DNA from: Candidatus Poseidoniales archaeon
Lineage (GTDB): Archaea; Thermoplasmatota; Poseidoniia; Poseidoniales; Thalassarchaeaceae
Direction: 5' to 3'
NCBI GenBank assembly: GCA_028283505.1
Contig: JAPOFX010000008.1
Location: forward strand, 1-64,000
DNA: 64,000 bases
The notes under the pieces are model-generated. The model was not told where the DNA came from. It searched no databases and worked only from the letters and a program-made list of their open reading frames with translations. Made by a program: the position numbers and the translations under genes. Below, one piece after another: positions 9,761 to 18,525 of the stretch; the stretch's first letter is position 1, and each line of letters starts with the position of its first letter.

Positions 9761-10198
9761 ATGACGATAAGATTCACAACTGTTCAAATACGTTGGGCAC
9801 TATCGCGTTGCATGGGAATACTAGGTGGAGGAGGTTTCACACTTCCCGTTGTCTCAGAGGTTGAGGTCGTGGATGTTTCCATAGATATGACGGATGCCGC
9901 TAGATCCGCACTATCGGCCTCCATGGGCGGTGATGAGGACACCCATGTCTTACTGATCAGCGCTCAATCTGGCGGGTGCTCGGGTTACATGTATGACATG
10001 GCTATAGTAGAGGCACCAGAAACCTCAGGCTTCCAAATTATTGAAATCGATAAAATCAGGGTATTCATACACAACAAAGATAGTGTCATGCTCAATGGGA
10101 TAAGGGTCGACTACAAAGACTCCCTAATGGGGGGCGGCTTTCAGATAGAGAATCCGAATGCCTCCAAATCTTGTGGATGCGGACAATCATTCAGTTGA
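9761..10198 (+). CDS. A-type Fe-S carrier (HesB/IscA/ErpA family)
   Basis: SGGCSGYMYDM ... GIRVDYKDSLMGGGFQIENPNASKSCGCGQSFS; conserved C-x(n)-CGCG. Start may be downstream (9812). Confidence 0.88.
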   Translation: MTIRFTTVQIRWALSRCMGILGGGGFTLPVVSEVEVVDVSIDMTDAARSALSASMGGDEDTHVLLISAQSGGCSGYMYDMAIVEAPETSGFQIIEIDKIRVFIHNKDSVMLNGIRVDYKDSLMGGGFQIENPNASKSCGCGQSFS

Positions 10199-10202
10199 TA
10201 AC

Positions 10203-11099
10203 ATGATTAAGGCCAATATTCCGAAGGCATCGATTTACGAACTTAGATCAAGTATATCCGTACTCAGCGGAGATGGATCTACCGATCACTTGAACAATAT
10301 TTTGACCGCCGATGTGAGTAAATTAAACAATGGCGAGCGTGTAGATGCATTGGTGTGCGACTCTAATGGAAGGGTGAAGGACGTTTTGAGTTGTTTTGGC
10401 ATAGATGGTGAGATAATTATCCTGGGGATCTATGAAAACATGGAAGATACAAGATCCTTGATAACTGCAGGAATTCCCTGGAACAAGAATCTAGTTTTGT
10501 ACGACGCTAAGGATGCATTGAGGCACTGCGTTATTCATGGAGAAGATGCGTTAGAGTTGGTCAGATTGCTTTATCCTGAAGTTAGCGATGTTCCGGATCA
10601 AACGTTTGTTTCAATTGGCGACGTGATAGTTTCAAAAAATAGCGCGTCTGATATTGGACATATCGATATACTTTACAGGGCTGATGATGATTCTATTGAG
10701 CGGAGGATTCTGGAGAAATCCATCGGCGTAGGGACTAGCGATGAATGGGAAGCAGTGAGAATACGTTCCAGGCTCCCATCTGCAAAAGAAGTAGATGGCA
10801 CGCGTCTCCCATCTGATATTGGCTTGGGAAAGCTGGTCTCATTGAACAAGGGATGCTATCCTGGGCAGGAGATACACGCACGTTTGGATAGCAGGGGGTC
10901 TGAAAAAAAACATATGATAACAATCACGTCACACCAGCCCATTGTCCTCGGGAAGACCAAGCTTGAAGGAGGACTAACCATGGAAGTAACGTCCGCAACG
11001 GAGTATGACGGGGGTCATGTCGCCTTGGCCGTGGCACCCAAAGAAATTAACAAAGGGGCTGTATTTACTCTCACAGGGCTAGAATATAAGATAGGCTAA
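10203..11099 (+). CDS. ygfZ: YgfZ/GcvT-like folate-binding Fe-S assembly protein
   Basis: GLGKLVSLNKGCYPGQEIHARLDSRG: KGCYxGQE signature of the YgfZ family. Likely start ATG 10203 of the ORF 10158..11099. Confidence 0.85.
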   Translation: MIKANIPKASIYELRSSISVLSGDGSTDHLNNILTADVSKLNNGERVDALVCDSNGRVKDVLSCFGIDGEIIILGIYENMEDTRSLITAGIPWNKNLVLYDAKDALRHCVIHGEDALELVRLLYPEVSDVPDQTFVSIGDVIVSKNSASDIGHIDILYRADDDSIERRILEKSIGVGTSDEWEAVRIRSRLPSAKEVDGTRLPSDIGLGKLVSLNKGCYPGQEIHARLDSRGSEKKHMITITSHQPIVLGKTKLEGGLTMEVTSATEYDGGHVALAVAPKEINKGAVFTLTGLEYKIG

Positions 11100-11102
11100 T
11101 CA

Positions 11103-11924
11103 TCAATCATCCTTCTCATCGTCGAGATCGACTCTTGACTCGGCGTACTCTGCCATGGATTCGAGCCTCTTCATGAATTTCGACTGAGATCCTTCGGAGG
11201 CGGAGCTTGTGGCCCTTACTAGCCAGATGCCTCCAAAAGCAACTTCCCATAGTCCCAAAGAATCGCTCCTAGTTCTCTTGAATATGTAGTCCAAAAGCGG
11301 TATCATTATTGCGGCCAGGCAAATAACGATGAAGGCATTCATGAAGTCCCCACCCTCGATGCCAGAACTGTCGCCCAGCATTGATATTCCGAAGAAAACT
11401 CCTAGTAAAAATACGAAGTAAGAAGCTATTGTCGTGTTCTTGAGTGAATGATAGATGAAATTCGCATTATTCCCTCTTGAGTTAACAAATTGTGTTCTTG
11501 ATATTACATTTCCCATCGAATGGTTGAATCTAATCGGCATAATTACCATATTGAACACTGAAAGGATGATTGCGATAATAAGGGGGAGAGTTGTTGGAGT
11601 CTCAAGTATCGCAAAACCGACAAAGATCGCTATGATGAAACCAAAATTTACCGCAAAATCGATGAAGACCCTCAGTGTTCCTCTCGCCTTCCCAGCTTCC
11701 TCATAACCGTCTGGCATCACCTTGGGTTCGGATTTGGCCCGTTTTTTCCTGGGGGCCTTTGGTGCCTTTGGCTCTGACTTCTTAGATTTCCTAGATGCTC
11801 TCTTCTTGGATTTCTTAGGCTTGGGAGCAACTGGCTCCGGCTCCACTTTTGCTACTGGCGCTGCAGGCTTCTCCTCTTTTTTCTCATCTTCTGAAATTTT
11901 TCCTGCCTTCTCTAGTAGTCCCAT
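11103..11924 (-). CDS. Membrane protein with Lys/Pro/Ala-rich N-terminal tail
   Basis: Low-complexity PKPKKSKKRASRKSKKSEPKAPKAPRKKRAK followed by four or more hydrophobic segments. Confidence 0.7.
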   Translation of the reverse strand: MGLLEKAGKISEDEKKEEKPAAPVAKVEPEPVAPKPKKSKKRASRKSKKSEPKAPKAPRKKRAKSEPKVMPDGYEEAGKARGTLRVFIDFAVNFGFIIAIFVGFAILETPTTLPLIIAIILSVFNMVIMPIRFNHSMGNVISRTQFVNSRGNNANFIYHSLKNTTIASYFVFLLGVFFGISMLGDSSGIEGGDFMNAFIVICLAAIMIPLLDYIFKRTRSDSLGLWEVAFGGIWLVRATSSASEGSQSKFMKRLESMAEYAESRVDLDDEKDD

Positions 11925-11938
11925 TATTACACCTCAAC

Positions 11939-12676
11939 TTACGAGTACAAATCACCCATTTTCTGATACACCTCAAAACCTGGTGATGATATGAAATTCT
12001 CGATCTTGTCCTCTGGAAGCTCGCCAAGGACACGATTGATCATCGAGAAGAACTCAGCTCGCGTTTCCTCGTCACAATCAGAGGGGGACTCCCCCACGCT
12101 CTGAAATAGTGGGAAGTCTTCTGATGATACAAAGGAGTCAATAAATTCCTCTTCCATATCTCCTAGAAGATTGTTGACAACATCAAAGAATTCTGAGAAG
12201 AGCAAATTGTCTCCGGCTTCTTCGGTGGTTTCTTGGGAGTCTTCTTCCTCGGACTCAGGGGCGGAAATAAGCTCCACAGTCGGTTTAATTGCTAGAAGAT
12301 CCTGTTGCTGTTTCTTTCGCAATACGATGATTTCCCTATCTAGCTCCGAGCCGAACCTGTCAGAAAATCTGTCCATAAGCGAGCCCACTTGTTCCGAGGA
12401 TAGCCTGTCTATGTGCCCGTACATGCTCTCTCTACTCTCAACCGACGGAGTGTTCCCATCGGTCTTTCTCTTTTCCCAGTGACTATGAAAATCAGTCGGT
12501 ACGCCAGGATCCGATTCGTCAATCACAGGTTCAGAGGAAGAAGGCTCGATGGCTTCTTCCTGAGGCATTGGAGGAGGCGGGGGGAGGGGAGGAGGGGGTG
12601 GGAAATTGATGCCAGGCGGGGGAGGGGGCATTGGCAATCCATCGGGGCCCTTGCCCTCTTCCTCCTCGTCCGGCAT
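11939..12676 (-). CDS. Acidic polyproline-rich protein with C-terminal duplicated motif
   Basis: N-terminus MPPPPPGINFPPPPPLPPPPPMPQ; two similar C-terminal ~40-aa units (FFDVVNNLLGDMEEEFIDSFVSSEDFPLFQSVG / FFSMINRVLGELPEDKIENFISSPGFEVYQKMG). Confidence 0.65.
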   Translation of the reverse strand: MPDEEEEGKGPDGLPMPPPPPGINFPPPPPLPPPPPMPQEEAIEPSSSEPVIDESDPGVPTDFHSHWEKRKTDGNTPSVESRESMYGHIDRLSSEQVGSLMDRFSDRFGSELDREIIVLRKKQQQDLLAIKPTVELISAPESEEEDSQETTEEAGDNLLFSEFFDVVNNLLGDMEEEFIDSFVSSEDFPLFQSVGESPSDCDEETRAEFFSMINRVLGELPEDKIENFISSPGFEVYQKMGDLYS

Positions 12677-12749
12677 GCTCGTCTCGGCTCAATTCCAGAA
12701 CTCTACACTATTCAACATTCTGTGATTAAGCATACATATCAGTGCGCAT

Positions 12750-13964
12750 TTAGTGTATGATAGCCCATCCCTTGAGGGCAAGAAAGGTTGCCATTGACTC
12801 ATGAACATTGAAGAAATCCCCAGAAGAACCAGATACCTCCTGACCAGAAATTCTAGTAGTGACATCATCTTTAACCAGCTCAACCTTGTACATATTCTGA
12901 GTACTAAACACCGAGGATTCCTCCATGGCATCGAAGGGTTTCTTCCCATCAGGATTGAGTCTCTCCAGCGGGAATTCCGTAACCCTCAAGCCGGACTTTC
13001 CGTGGAGGCTTCCAACCCACCTAATCACCCTTTTGATATCTACAGTGACATTCTCATCTGTTTCCCCTACTGCCAGAGGTGCACCTTTCACTAGTTCCCA
13101 AAAGGCTTCGTTCAATTTTTTCGATGTAAAAACTGTCCTGCTTTTATCCTCTCTTAATCTAGTAATCCTGTCACCAGTTGTAGACTCTGAGGCTAATTTC
13201 TTGATGAGTTCCTTTGAGCATGAAAAATTCCTAAATTTTAGATTAGAATGAAGATCATTAACCAATTGTGAATTTTTCTCATTCGAGGAAATAGCTGACA
13301 AAGTATCGATGACATCTTCAAAGCCAATATCTATTCTCTCGGACCAACCGATATTTGGACCTGACATCACAGATTGGACGTCTATCCCGATACCAGTGAT
13401 GTAATTGACTATCTCACGCCTAGCATTTGAGTCGAGATGCAACAGCGAGGGGTCTCTAACGTGGATGTGGAATCCCCTGTGCCCTGAGAAGGTTGTTTGA
13501 ACGTACTTTTGTTTAAATCCGAATTCAGGCTCAAGAAAGTCTGACCATAAGCTCCAAGCCTGTTCCTGAATCTTATCCATCATCCCAGGAAAATCATTAT
13601 CGGAGACTCCTGGGAGATGATCTCCATCGAGGTCAAAGATCAAATCTGCACCAAGCCACCCTTTGTCATTCATCTTTCTCTGGCTAGGATCTTTATAGTA
13701 TGCAGTACTATGAAAACAAGAGTGTGGGGTCCTAGTCTGCAGGTATGAAAGAAGGTCTTCCTTTGTTGGCAGAGCTCTGTGCCGGTCTGGTGGTTTTGAA
13801 CCCCAGGGTATGAACATCCATTCTCTGGAGCGGAGCCTCGGAGGGGCCCAGATATCATCTGTGGTCAATGATCTGTAATAATCCCCAAATCTAAGGGCAT
13901 ACCTGCTCCATCCCGTAGCCACGAGGACAAGAGGGGTGTATGACACATGAAGGTGCGCATTCAA
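12750..13964 (-). CDS. priS: DNA primase small (catalytic) subunit
   Basis: REWMFIPWGSKPPDRHRAL ... GADLIFDLDGDHLPG ... FGFKQKYVQTTFSGHRGFHIHVRDPS ... IKRVIRWVGSLHGKSGLRVTEF. Confidence 0.93.
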   Translation of the reverse strand: MNAHLHVSYTPLVLVATGWSRYALRFGDYYRSLTTDDIWAPPRLRSREWMFIPWGSKPPDRHRALPTKEDLLSYLQTRTPHSCFHSTAYYKDPSQRKMNDKGWLGADLIFDLDGDHLPGVSDNDFPGMMDKIQEQAWSLWSDFLEPEFGFKQKYVQTTFSGHRGFHIHVRDPSLLHLDSNARREIVNYITGIGIDVQSVMSGPNIGWSERIDIGFEDVIDTLSAISSNEKNSQLVNDLHSNLKFRNFSCSKELIKKLASESTTGDRITRLREDKSRTVFTSKKLNEAFWELVKGAPLAVGETDENVTVDIKRVIRWVGSLHGKSGLRVTEFPLERLNPDGKKPFDAMEESSVFSTQNMYKVELVKDDVTTRISGQEVSGSSGDFFNVHESMATFLALKGWAIIH

Positions 13965-14158
13965 TCCATCAGGAGTTTGTCCGGAACTTCACGCGAGTCA
14001 GTAGCTGAGTTGTTTCCCATTATCTCAACATATGCCTCGTAGCATACGTACTGGTCATCAACGACTATCGCCTCAGAGAATGTGATCGGTTTGCCTGTAA
14101 TAGAACAAATTGGGCCCAATTGCCCGGTCGCAGTAGAGAGCTTGTTAGCTTCGGGCAT
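13961..14158 (-). CDS. Small conserved-looking protein upstream of priS
   Basis: 65 aa, overlaps the priS start by 4 nt (translational coupling style); ICSITGKPITFSEAIVVDDQYVCYEAY. Confidence 0.5.
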   Translation of the reverse strand: MPEANKLSTATGQLGPICSITGKPITFSEAIVVDDQYVCYEAYVEIMGNNSATDSREVPDKLLMD

Positions 14159-14246
14159 GAACAGCCGCTGTAGCTTACACTATTCACTCTTACTACGGAG
14201 ATTTTTCACACGGAGGAATTTTCAACCAAATTGTGCTCGGGTGTTC

Positions 14247-15104
14247 ATGAGTGAATACCAATCCTACAGAGTAGGGCACTCGCCGGACCCTGATGATGCC
14301 TTCATGTTCCACGCAATGACCACAGGAGCCATAGATACAGGCTCAAGGAAATACGAGCATGTTCTTTTGGACATTGAGACTCTTAACAAACACGCTACGA
14401 ATGGGGACTACGAGGTGTCGGCTGTTAGTATCCATTCATTTCCCGAGATATCCGATAAATATCACCTCATGAATTGTGGTGCTTCGATGGGGGAGGGCTA
14501 CGGACCGATGATAATTTCAAGCAGGGACATAAACTTAGAAGAGGCAAAAAATCTCGTCTTTGCCATACCTGGAGTGGGCACCAGTGCCTATCTTGCACTT
14601 AGATTGGCCTTGGGGGATGTGAAGTTTGAAGTAGTTCCTTTCGATGAGATAATGCCATCAGTTCAGAGAGGCGAATATGACGTAGGTGTGATTATTCACG
14701 AAGGTCAATTGACATGGAAAGATGAGGGGGTCTGTTTGATTCTTGACTTGGGGATATGGTGGAATGAGAGGACCGGTCTGCCTCTCCCACTCGGGGGAAA
14801 TGTAGTCAGAAAGGACCTCGGAATGGAGTTGTGCAGTGAAATCACAAATGACGTAAGGAATAGTATTGAACACTCTCTCGACAACCCAGATGAAGCACTG
14901 AAATTCGCAAAGAAATGGGGACGAGGGATAGATGATTCCACAAATGAAAAGTTTGTTAGCATGTACGTTAACAGTAGGACTCTGGATTATGGTGAAGAAG
15001 GAAGAGAGGCGATAAGGCTCTTCCTAAAGGAAGGTCAAGCAATTGGAATGGTAAGAGAAGATCTTGATGTAGATTCAATAGTGTTTGTAGGATCGGGTGA
15101 GTGA
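14247..15104 (+). CDS. mqnD: 1,4-dihydroxy-6-naphthoate synthase-like (MqnD, futalosine pathway)
   Basis: YRVGHSPDPDDAFMFHAMTTGAID ... VSAVSIHSFPEISDKYHLMNCGASMGEGYGPMIIS ... LPLPLGGNVVRKDLG. ATG at 14247 within the ORF 14082..15104. Confidence 0.9.
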   Translation: MSEYQSYRVGHSPDPDDAFMFHAMTTGAIDTGSRKYEHVLLDIETLNKHATNGDYEVSAVSIHSFPEISDKYHLMNCGASMGEGYGPMIISSRDINLEEAKNLVFAIPGVGTSAYLALRLALGDVKFEVVPFDEIMPSVQRGEYDVGVIIHEGQLTWKDEGVCLILDLGIWWNERTGLPLPLGGNVVRKDLGMELCSEITNDVRNSIEHSLDNPDEALKFAKKWGRGIDDSTNEKFVSMYVNSRTLDYGEEGREAIRLFLKEGQAIGMVREDLDVDSIVFVGSGE

Positions 15105-15584
15105 ATGAGTGGCGGAAAACCTGAGGTTAGTGAGTTTGATTCCGTAGATCCGGCGCCACCTAGTGATGACAGGAATGTAGCTAGACTCAGAGTAACGATA
15201 TGCAACGAAGAGGAGAAGATGTTCCAGAGGATGCGTGCGCTGTTCGCATTGAGAAACATTGGTGGGAAGGATTCAGTTGAGGCTCTGGCGGCAGCCTTCT
15301 CATCGTCCTCAGCCTTATTGAAACATGAGATTGCATATGTCATGGGTCAAATGCAGGATTCTTCTGCTGTGCCTTTTTTGATAGAAAGGCTCGAAGATTT
15401 TGATGAAGATGTCATGGTAAGACATGAGGCTGCAGAGGCATTGGGAGCAATAGGGGACAGAACCGCATTGGGGGTTCTGGAGAGATTCAAGGATGATCGG
15501 GATACCGTAGTGGCAGAGTCGTGTGAGGTTGCTTTGGACCTACTGGACTGGGTGGCTAGTAAGAGACTGGACTACTCTGAGTGA
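15105..15584 (+). CDS. HEAT-repeat protein resembling the C-terminal half of deoxyhypusine hydroxylase
   Basis: FDSVDPAPPSDDRNVARLR...RALFALRNIGG...SALLKHEIAYVMGQMQDSSAVPFL...MVRHEAAEALGAIGD...VAESCEVALDLLDW. HE motifs at aa 74-75 and 107-108. Confidence 0.8.
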   Translation: MSGGKPEVSEFDSVDPAPPSDDRNVARLRVTICNEEEKMFQRMRALFALRNIGGKDSVEALAAAFSSSSALLKHEIAYVMGQMQDSSAVPFLIERLEDFDEDVMVRHEAAEALGAIGDRTALGVLERFKDDRDTVVAESCEVALDLLDWVASKRLDYSE

Positions 15585-16375
15585 ATATCCAGCCAAACTG
15601 GCTCATTTTCCATGCCGCATCCATCCTTTAGAAATCTCATCAATCCCTGAATGTCTTCATCTGACATTTTGTTTCTTACCTCGGTTTCAAAGTACTCCTC
15701 GACCCTTTCCTCGGGGAATCCCATCTTCTTGGAAGTTCTGTGAATAACTTCCTTCCTCCAATTATGATCGCTGTCGAAAGTCTCTACCTGCTCGATCATT
15801 TGAGAGTGCGCCTCGAGTAAAACCTCCCTTGGTGAATCTCTCCTTGCTACAAAGACACCGAAAACCATCGGCAGTCCAGTTACTCGGGTCCACTCTTCGC
15901 CTAAGTCCATTCTTACAAGCTCAGGACTGGATATTGACGCGAGTATGGCCCTGTCACCAATCAGCAAAGCTCCATCGCACTTCTCAAGCATGGAGTTGAT
16001 ATCCGGCCCTAACTCCACAAATTTAGGATCCAATCCGCGATTCTTTACTATCCAACTGAGCAAGACTTTCGATGTGGATGAGTCGGTTGGAAGTGCTATA
16101 TCCCTCATGCTCTCAATGGGGCGGTTCCCAAATAGTAAAACCGAGCCTACATTTCCATTGCTGACAATCCCTATTTCTGGCAGGAGCATCAATTCTTCAT
16201 TATTTAATGCATAGTCCGCAGAGGGAATAGGCGCCGCGATGCAATCCCTGCGCATCACGTGCCCGGTAAGCCAAGCAGGAGGGGCAGATAGGATAGTCCA
16301 CTCAGGATCTAAGCCGTCGAAAATTGGGTCGCAATTTGAGAATGAGACACGTCCGATGACTTTTTTCCAACTCAT
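15572..16375 (-). CDS. mqnA: Chorismate dehydratase-like (MqnA, futalosine pathway)
   Basis: IGRVSFSNCDPIFDGLDPEWTILSAPPAWLTGHVMRRDCIAAPIPSADYALNNEELMLLPEIGIVSNGNVGSVLLFGNRP. Confidence 0.87.
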   Translation of the reverse strand: MSWKKVIGRVSFSNCDPIFDGLDPEWTILSAPPAWLTGHVMRRDCIAAPIPSADYALNNEELMLLPEIGIVSNGNVGSVLLFGNRPIESMRDIALPTDSSTSKVLLSWIVKNRGLDPKFVELGPDINSMLEKCDGALLIGDRAILASISSPELVRMDLGEEWTRVTGLPMVFGVFVARRDSPREVLLEAHSQMIEQVETFDSDHNWRKEVIHRTSKKMGFPEERVEEYFETEVRNKMSDEDIQGLMRFLKDGCGMENEPVWLDIHSE

Positions 16376-16376
16376 A

Positions 16377-17588
16377 TCATCCCTCCAATGCAACTACTGG
16401 AAGTGATTTTGACGCCTTGACCTGCGTAAGACTGATTGTTTCGAATTTGGAGTATGAGGAGTTCCTCTTTACGGGGACGGAGCCTGCCGTCTCGATCATT
16501 CTTGCAAGTTCCTCAGAGCTTGTTGTAAGACTTGTTTTACTGCCAGCCTCGTGCATAATTTCCTCATGACCAACAGTTCCATCCAAATCGTCGGCACCGC
16601 AGTTAATGGCAAAGGAGGCAAGCTTGTCCCCAATATTCATCCTGTAAGCTTTGATGTGTGGAATGTTATCCAGCATTAACCTAGACACTGAAATCATCCT
16701 TATTGTCTCAAGCCCGGATGAGAGCTGAGCCTCCGGAAGTCTCGTCTTGTCAGGGAGAAATGGGTATGGGACAAAGCACTGGAATCCTCCTGACAAATCT
16801 TGTTGCTCTCTTAACCTTAAGAGGTGAGTGATCCTGTCCTCAATGGTCTCTATCGTTCCAAAGAGCATAGTACAGTTTGTCGGCATTCCGAGTGAGTGTG
16901 CGACTCCATGGATGTCAAGATATTCGTCTGAGGACTCCTTTCCCATACAGATCCTATCTCTAACACTGTCTACTAAAATTTCAGCTCCACCTCCCGGGAG
17001 GGAGTCAAGTCCTGACTTGGAAAGTACAGAAAGGGTATCTCTGATGGAAAGGGATGACCTTGTTGAAAGATGCTTTATCTCGACTGCGGTTAAAGCCTTG
17101 ATGTGGATTTCCGGGAACTCTTCCTTAACTGACGAAAAGAGCTGGCAGTATTCTTTTACCGTCCAAGTAGGGTGTAGGCCCCCGACTGTATGGACTTCGT
17201 CGATACTATCTGAGTGCGGCCGTATTCTATCCAGGTATTGTTCGGGGGTCAAGGTGTACGCATCGGGATGACGCGGGCCTTTTCTGAATGCACAAAACCT
17301 ACAAGCCAGGACACAAATATTGGTTGAGTTTACATGCAAATTTTCATTGAAAAATACGTGTTTTGAGAACCTTGATTTTTTTACCATGTTGGCAAGAGAA
17401 GTTACCGATGAAATCTCTTTCTCTTTCATCAAATCGACACCTTGGGAGAATGATAGTCTACCTTTAGAAACTAGAGTTTCTAGACAATTGAGGGCGATTT
17501 TACTGGAGCTCACTGCTATTGGAACCTCCATTAATGACAGCGCCTCCCTCCAATTGGGATTAGAGTATATCATCGTCTCGTCTGACAT
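16377..17588 (-). CDS. mqnE: Aminofutalosine synthase-like radical SAM enzyme (MqnE; MqnC possible)
   Basis: HVNSTNICVLACRFCAFRKGP (CxxxCxxC) ... EVHTVGGLHPTWTVKEY ... HIKALTAVEIKHLS ... GLDSLPGGGAEILVDSVRDRIC. Confidence 0.85.
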   Translation of the reverse strand: MSDETMIYSNPNWREALSLMEVPIAVSSSKIALNCLETLVSKGRLSFSQGVDLMKEKEISSVTSLANMVKKSRFSKHVFFNENLHVNSTNICVLACRFCAFRKGPRHPDAYTLTPEQYLDRIRPHSDSIDEVHTVGGLHPTWTVKEYCQLFSSVKEEFPEIHIKALTAVEIKHLSTRSSLSIRDTLSVLSKSGLDSLPGGGAEILVDSVRDRICMGKESSDEYLDIHGVAHSLGMPTNCTMLFGTIETIEDRITHLLRLREQQDLSGGFQCFVPYPFLPDKTRLPEAQLSSGLETIRMISVSRLMLDNIPHIKAYRMNIGDKLASFAINCGADDLDGTVGHEEIMHEAGSKTSLTTSSEELARMIETAGSVPVKRNSSYSKFETISLTQVKASKSLPVVALEG

Positions 17589-17688
17589 GCTGATGTTTAG
17601 TGGTCTAGCGTCGCCGTCATAAGAATTCGTCTAATGTCATGTTACAAGTCCCCGGAAAGCATCATTAGTTAGATTTTCTAGCAAGGCC

Positions 17689-18525
17689 ATGAATTCAGCA
17701 GACCGGGCATCTGATATGACAACATCACAGCTACGTGAGCTGGCTTTGAGATGTCGAAGGCACATAGTGAAAATGATTCATGCCGCTGGTGCCGGCCATC
17801 CCGGGGGATCATTGTCCGCCATCGATATCATTGCCGCCCTTTATGGTAATCAACTAAGGTTCGATGCCAATAACCCAGGGTGGGAAGATAGGGATCGATT
17901 CATAATGAGTAAAGGGCATGCAAGCCCCGCAGTCTACTCAATTCTATTTGAAATGGGCTTCATCACTGAAGAGGACATGATGTCTTTCCGTAAGTTGGGT
18001 TCAGTTTGTCAGGGGCATGTGGATATGAAATGGACAAACGGCGTAGATTTTTCCGCGGGGAGCTTGGGTATGGGACTTTCTTTTGGTCTTGGATGTGCAT
18101 TAGCCGCAAGGATGGATTCCAGTAATCGTGATATCTGGGTAATGGTAGGTGATGGAGAAATACAAGAGGGTCAGTTTTGGGAGGCTGCAATGGCGGCTGA
18201 TTTTCATTCCGTAGGAAAACTGAATCTTATTGTCGATAGGAATCGAATCCAGAACGATGATTTTGTAGAGGTCCAAATGGAGGTCGGGGACGTCGGGGCT
18301 AAGCTTTCCTCGTTCGGCTGGGATGTGATGGAAATCGACGGGCATGATATGGAGCAGGTATCTCAGGCAATTCAATGGTCTTCGTCAAAGACCGATTCTC
18401 CGACGGCGATCGTAGCTCATACGATTAAGGGGAAGGGCGTTTCTTTCATGGAAGATAATCCTTCATTCCATGGTAAAGCTCCTAACAATGGCGAGCTGGA
18501 AATAGCATTGGAGGAGTTGTCATGA
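17689..18525 (+). CDS. Transketolase, N-terminal subunit
   Basis: HAAGAGHPGGSLSAIDIIAALYG ... DRFIMSKGHASPAVYSIL ... GSLGMGLSFGLGCALAARM ... VMVGDGEIQEGQFWEAAM. Confidence 0.94.
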   Translation: MNSADRASDMTTSQLRELALRCRRHIVKMIHAAGAGHPGGSLSAIDIIAALYGNQLRFDANNPGWEDRDRFIMSKGHASPAVYSILFEMGFITEEDMMSFRKLGSVCQGHVDMKWTNGVDFSAGSLGMGLSFGLGCALAARMDSSNRDIWVMVGDGEIQEGQFWEAAMAADFHSVGKLNLIVDRNRIQNDDFVEVQMEVGDVGAKLSSFGWDVMEIDGHDMEQVSQAIQWSSSKTDSPTAIVAHTIKGKGVSFMEDNPSFHGKAPNNGELEIALEELS

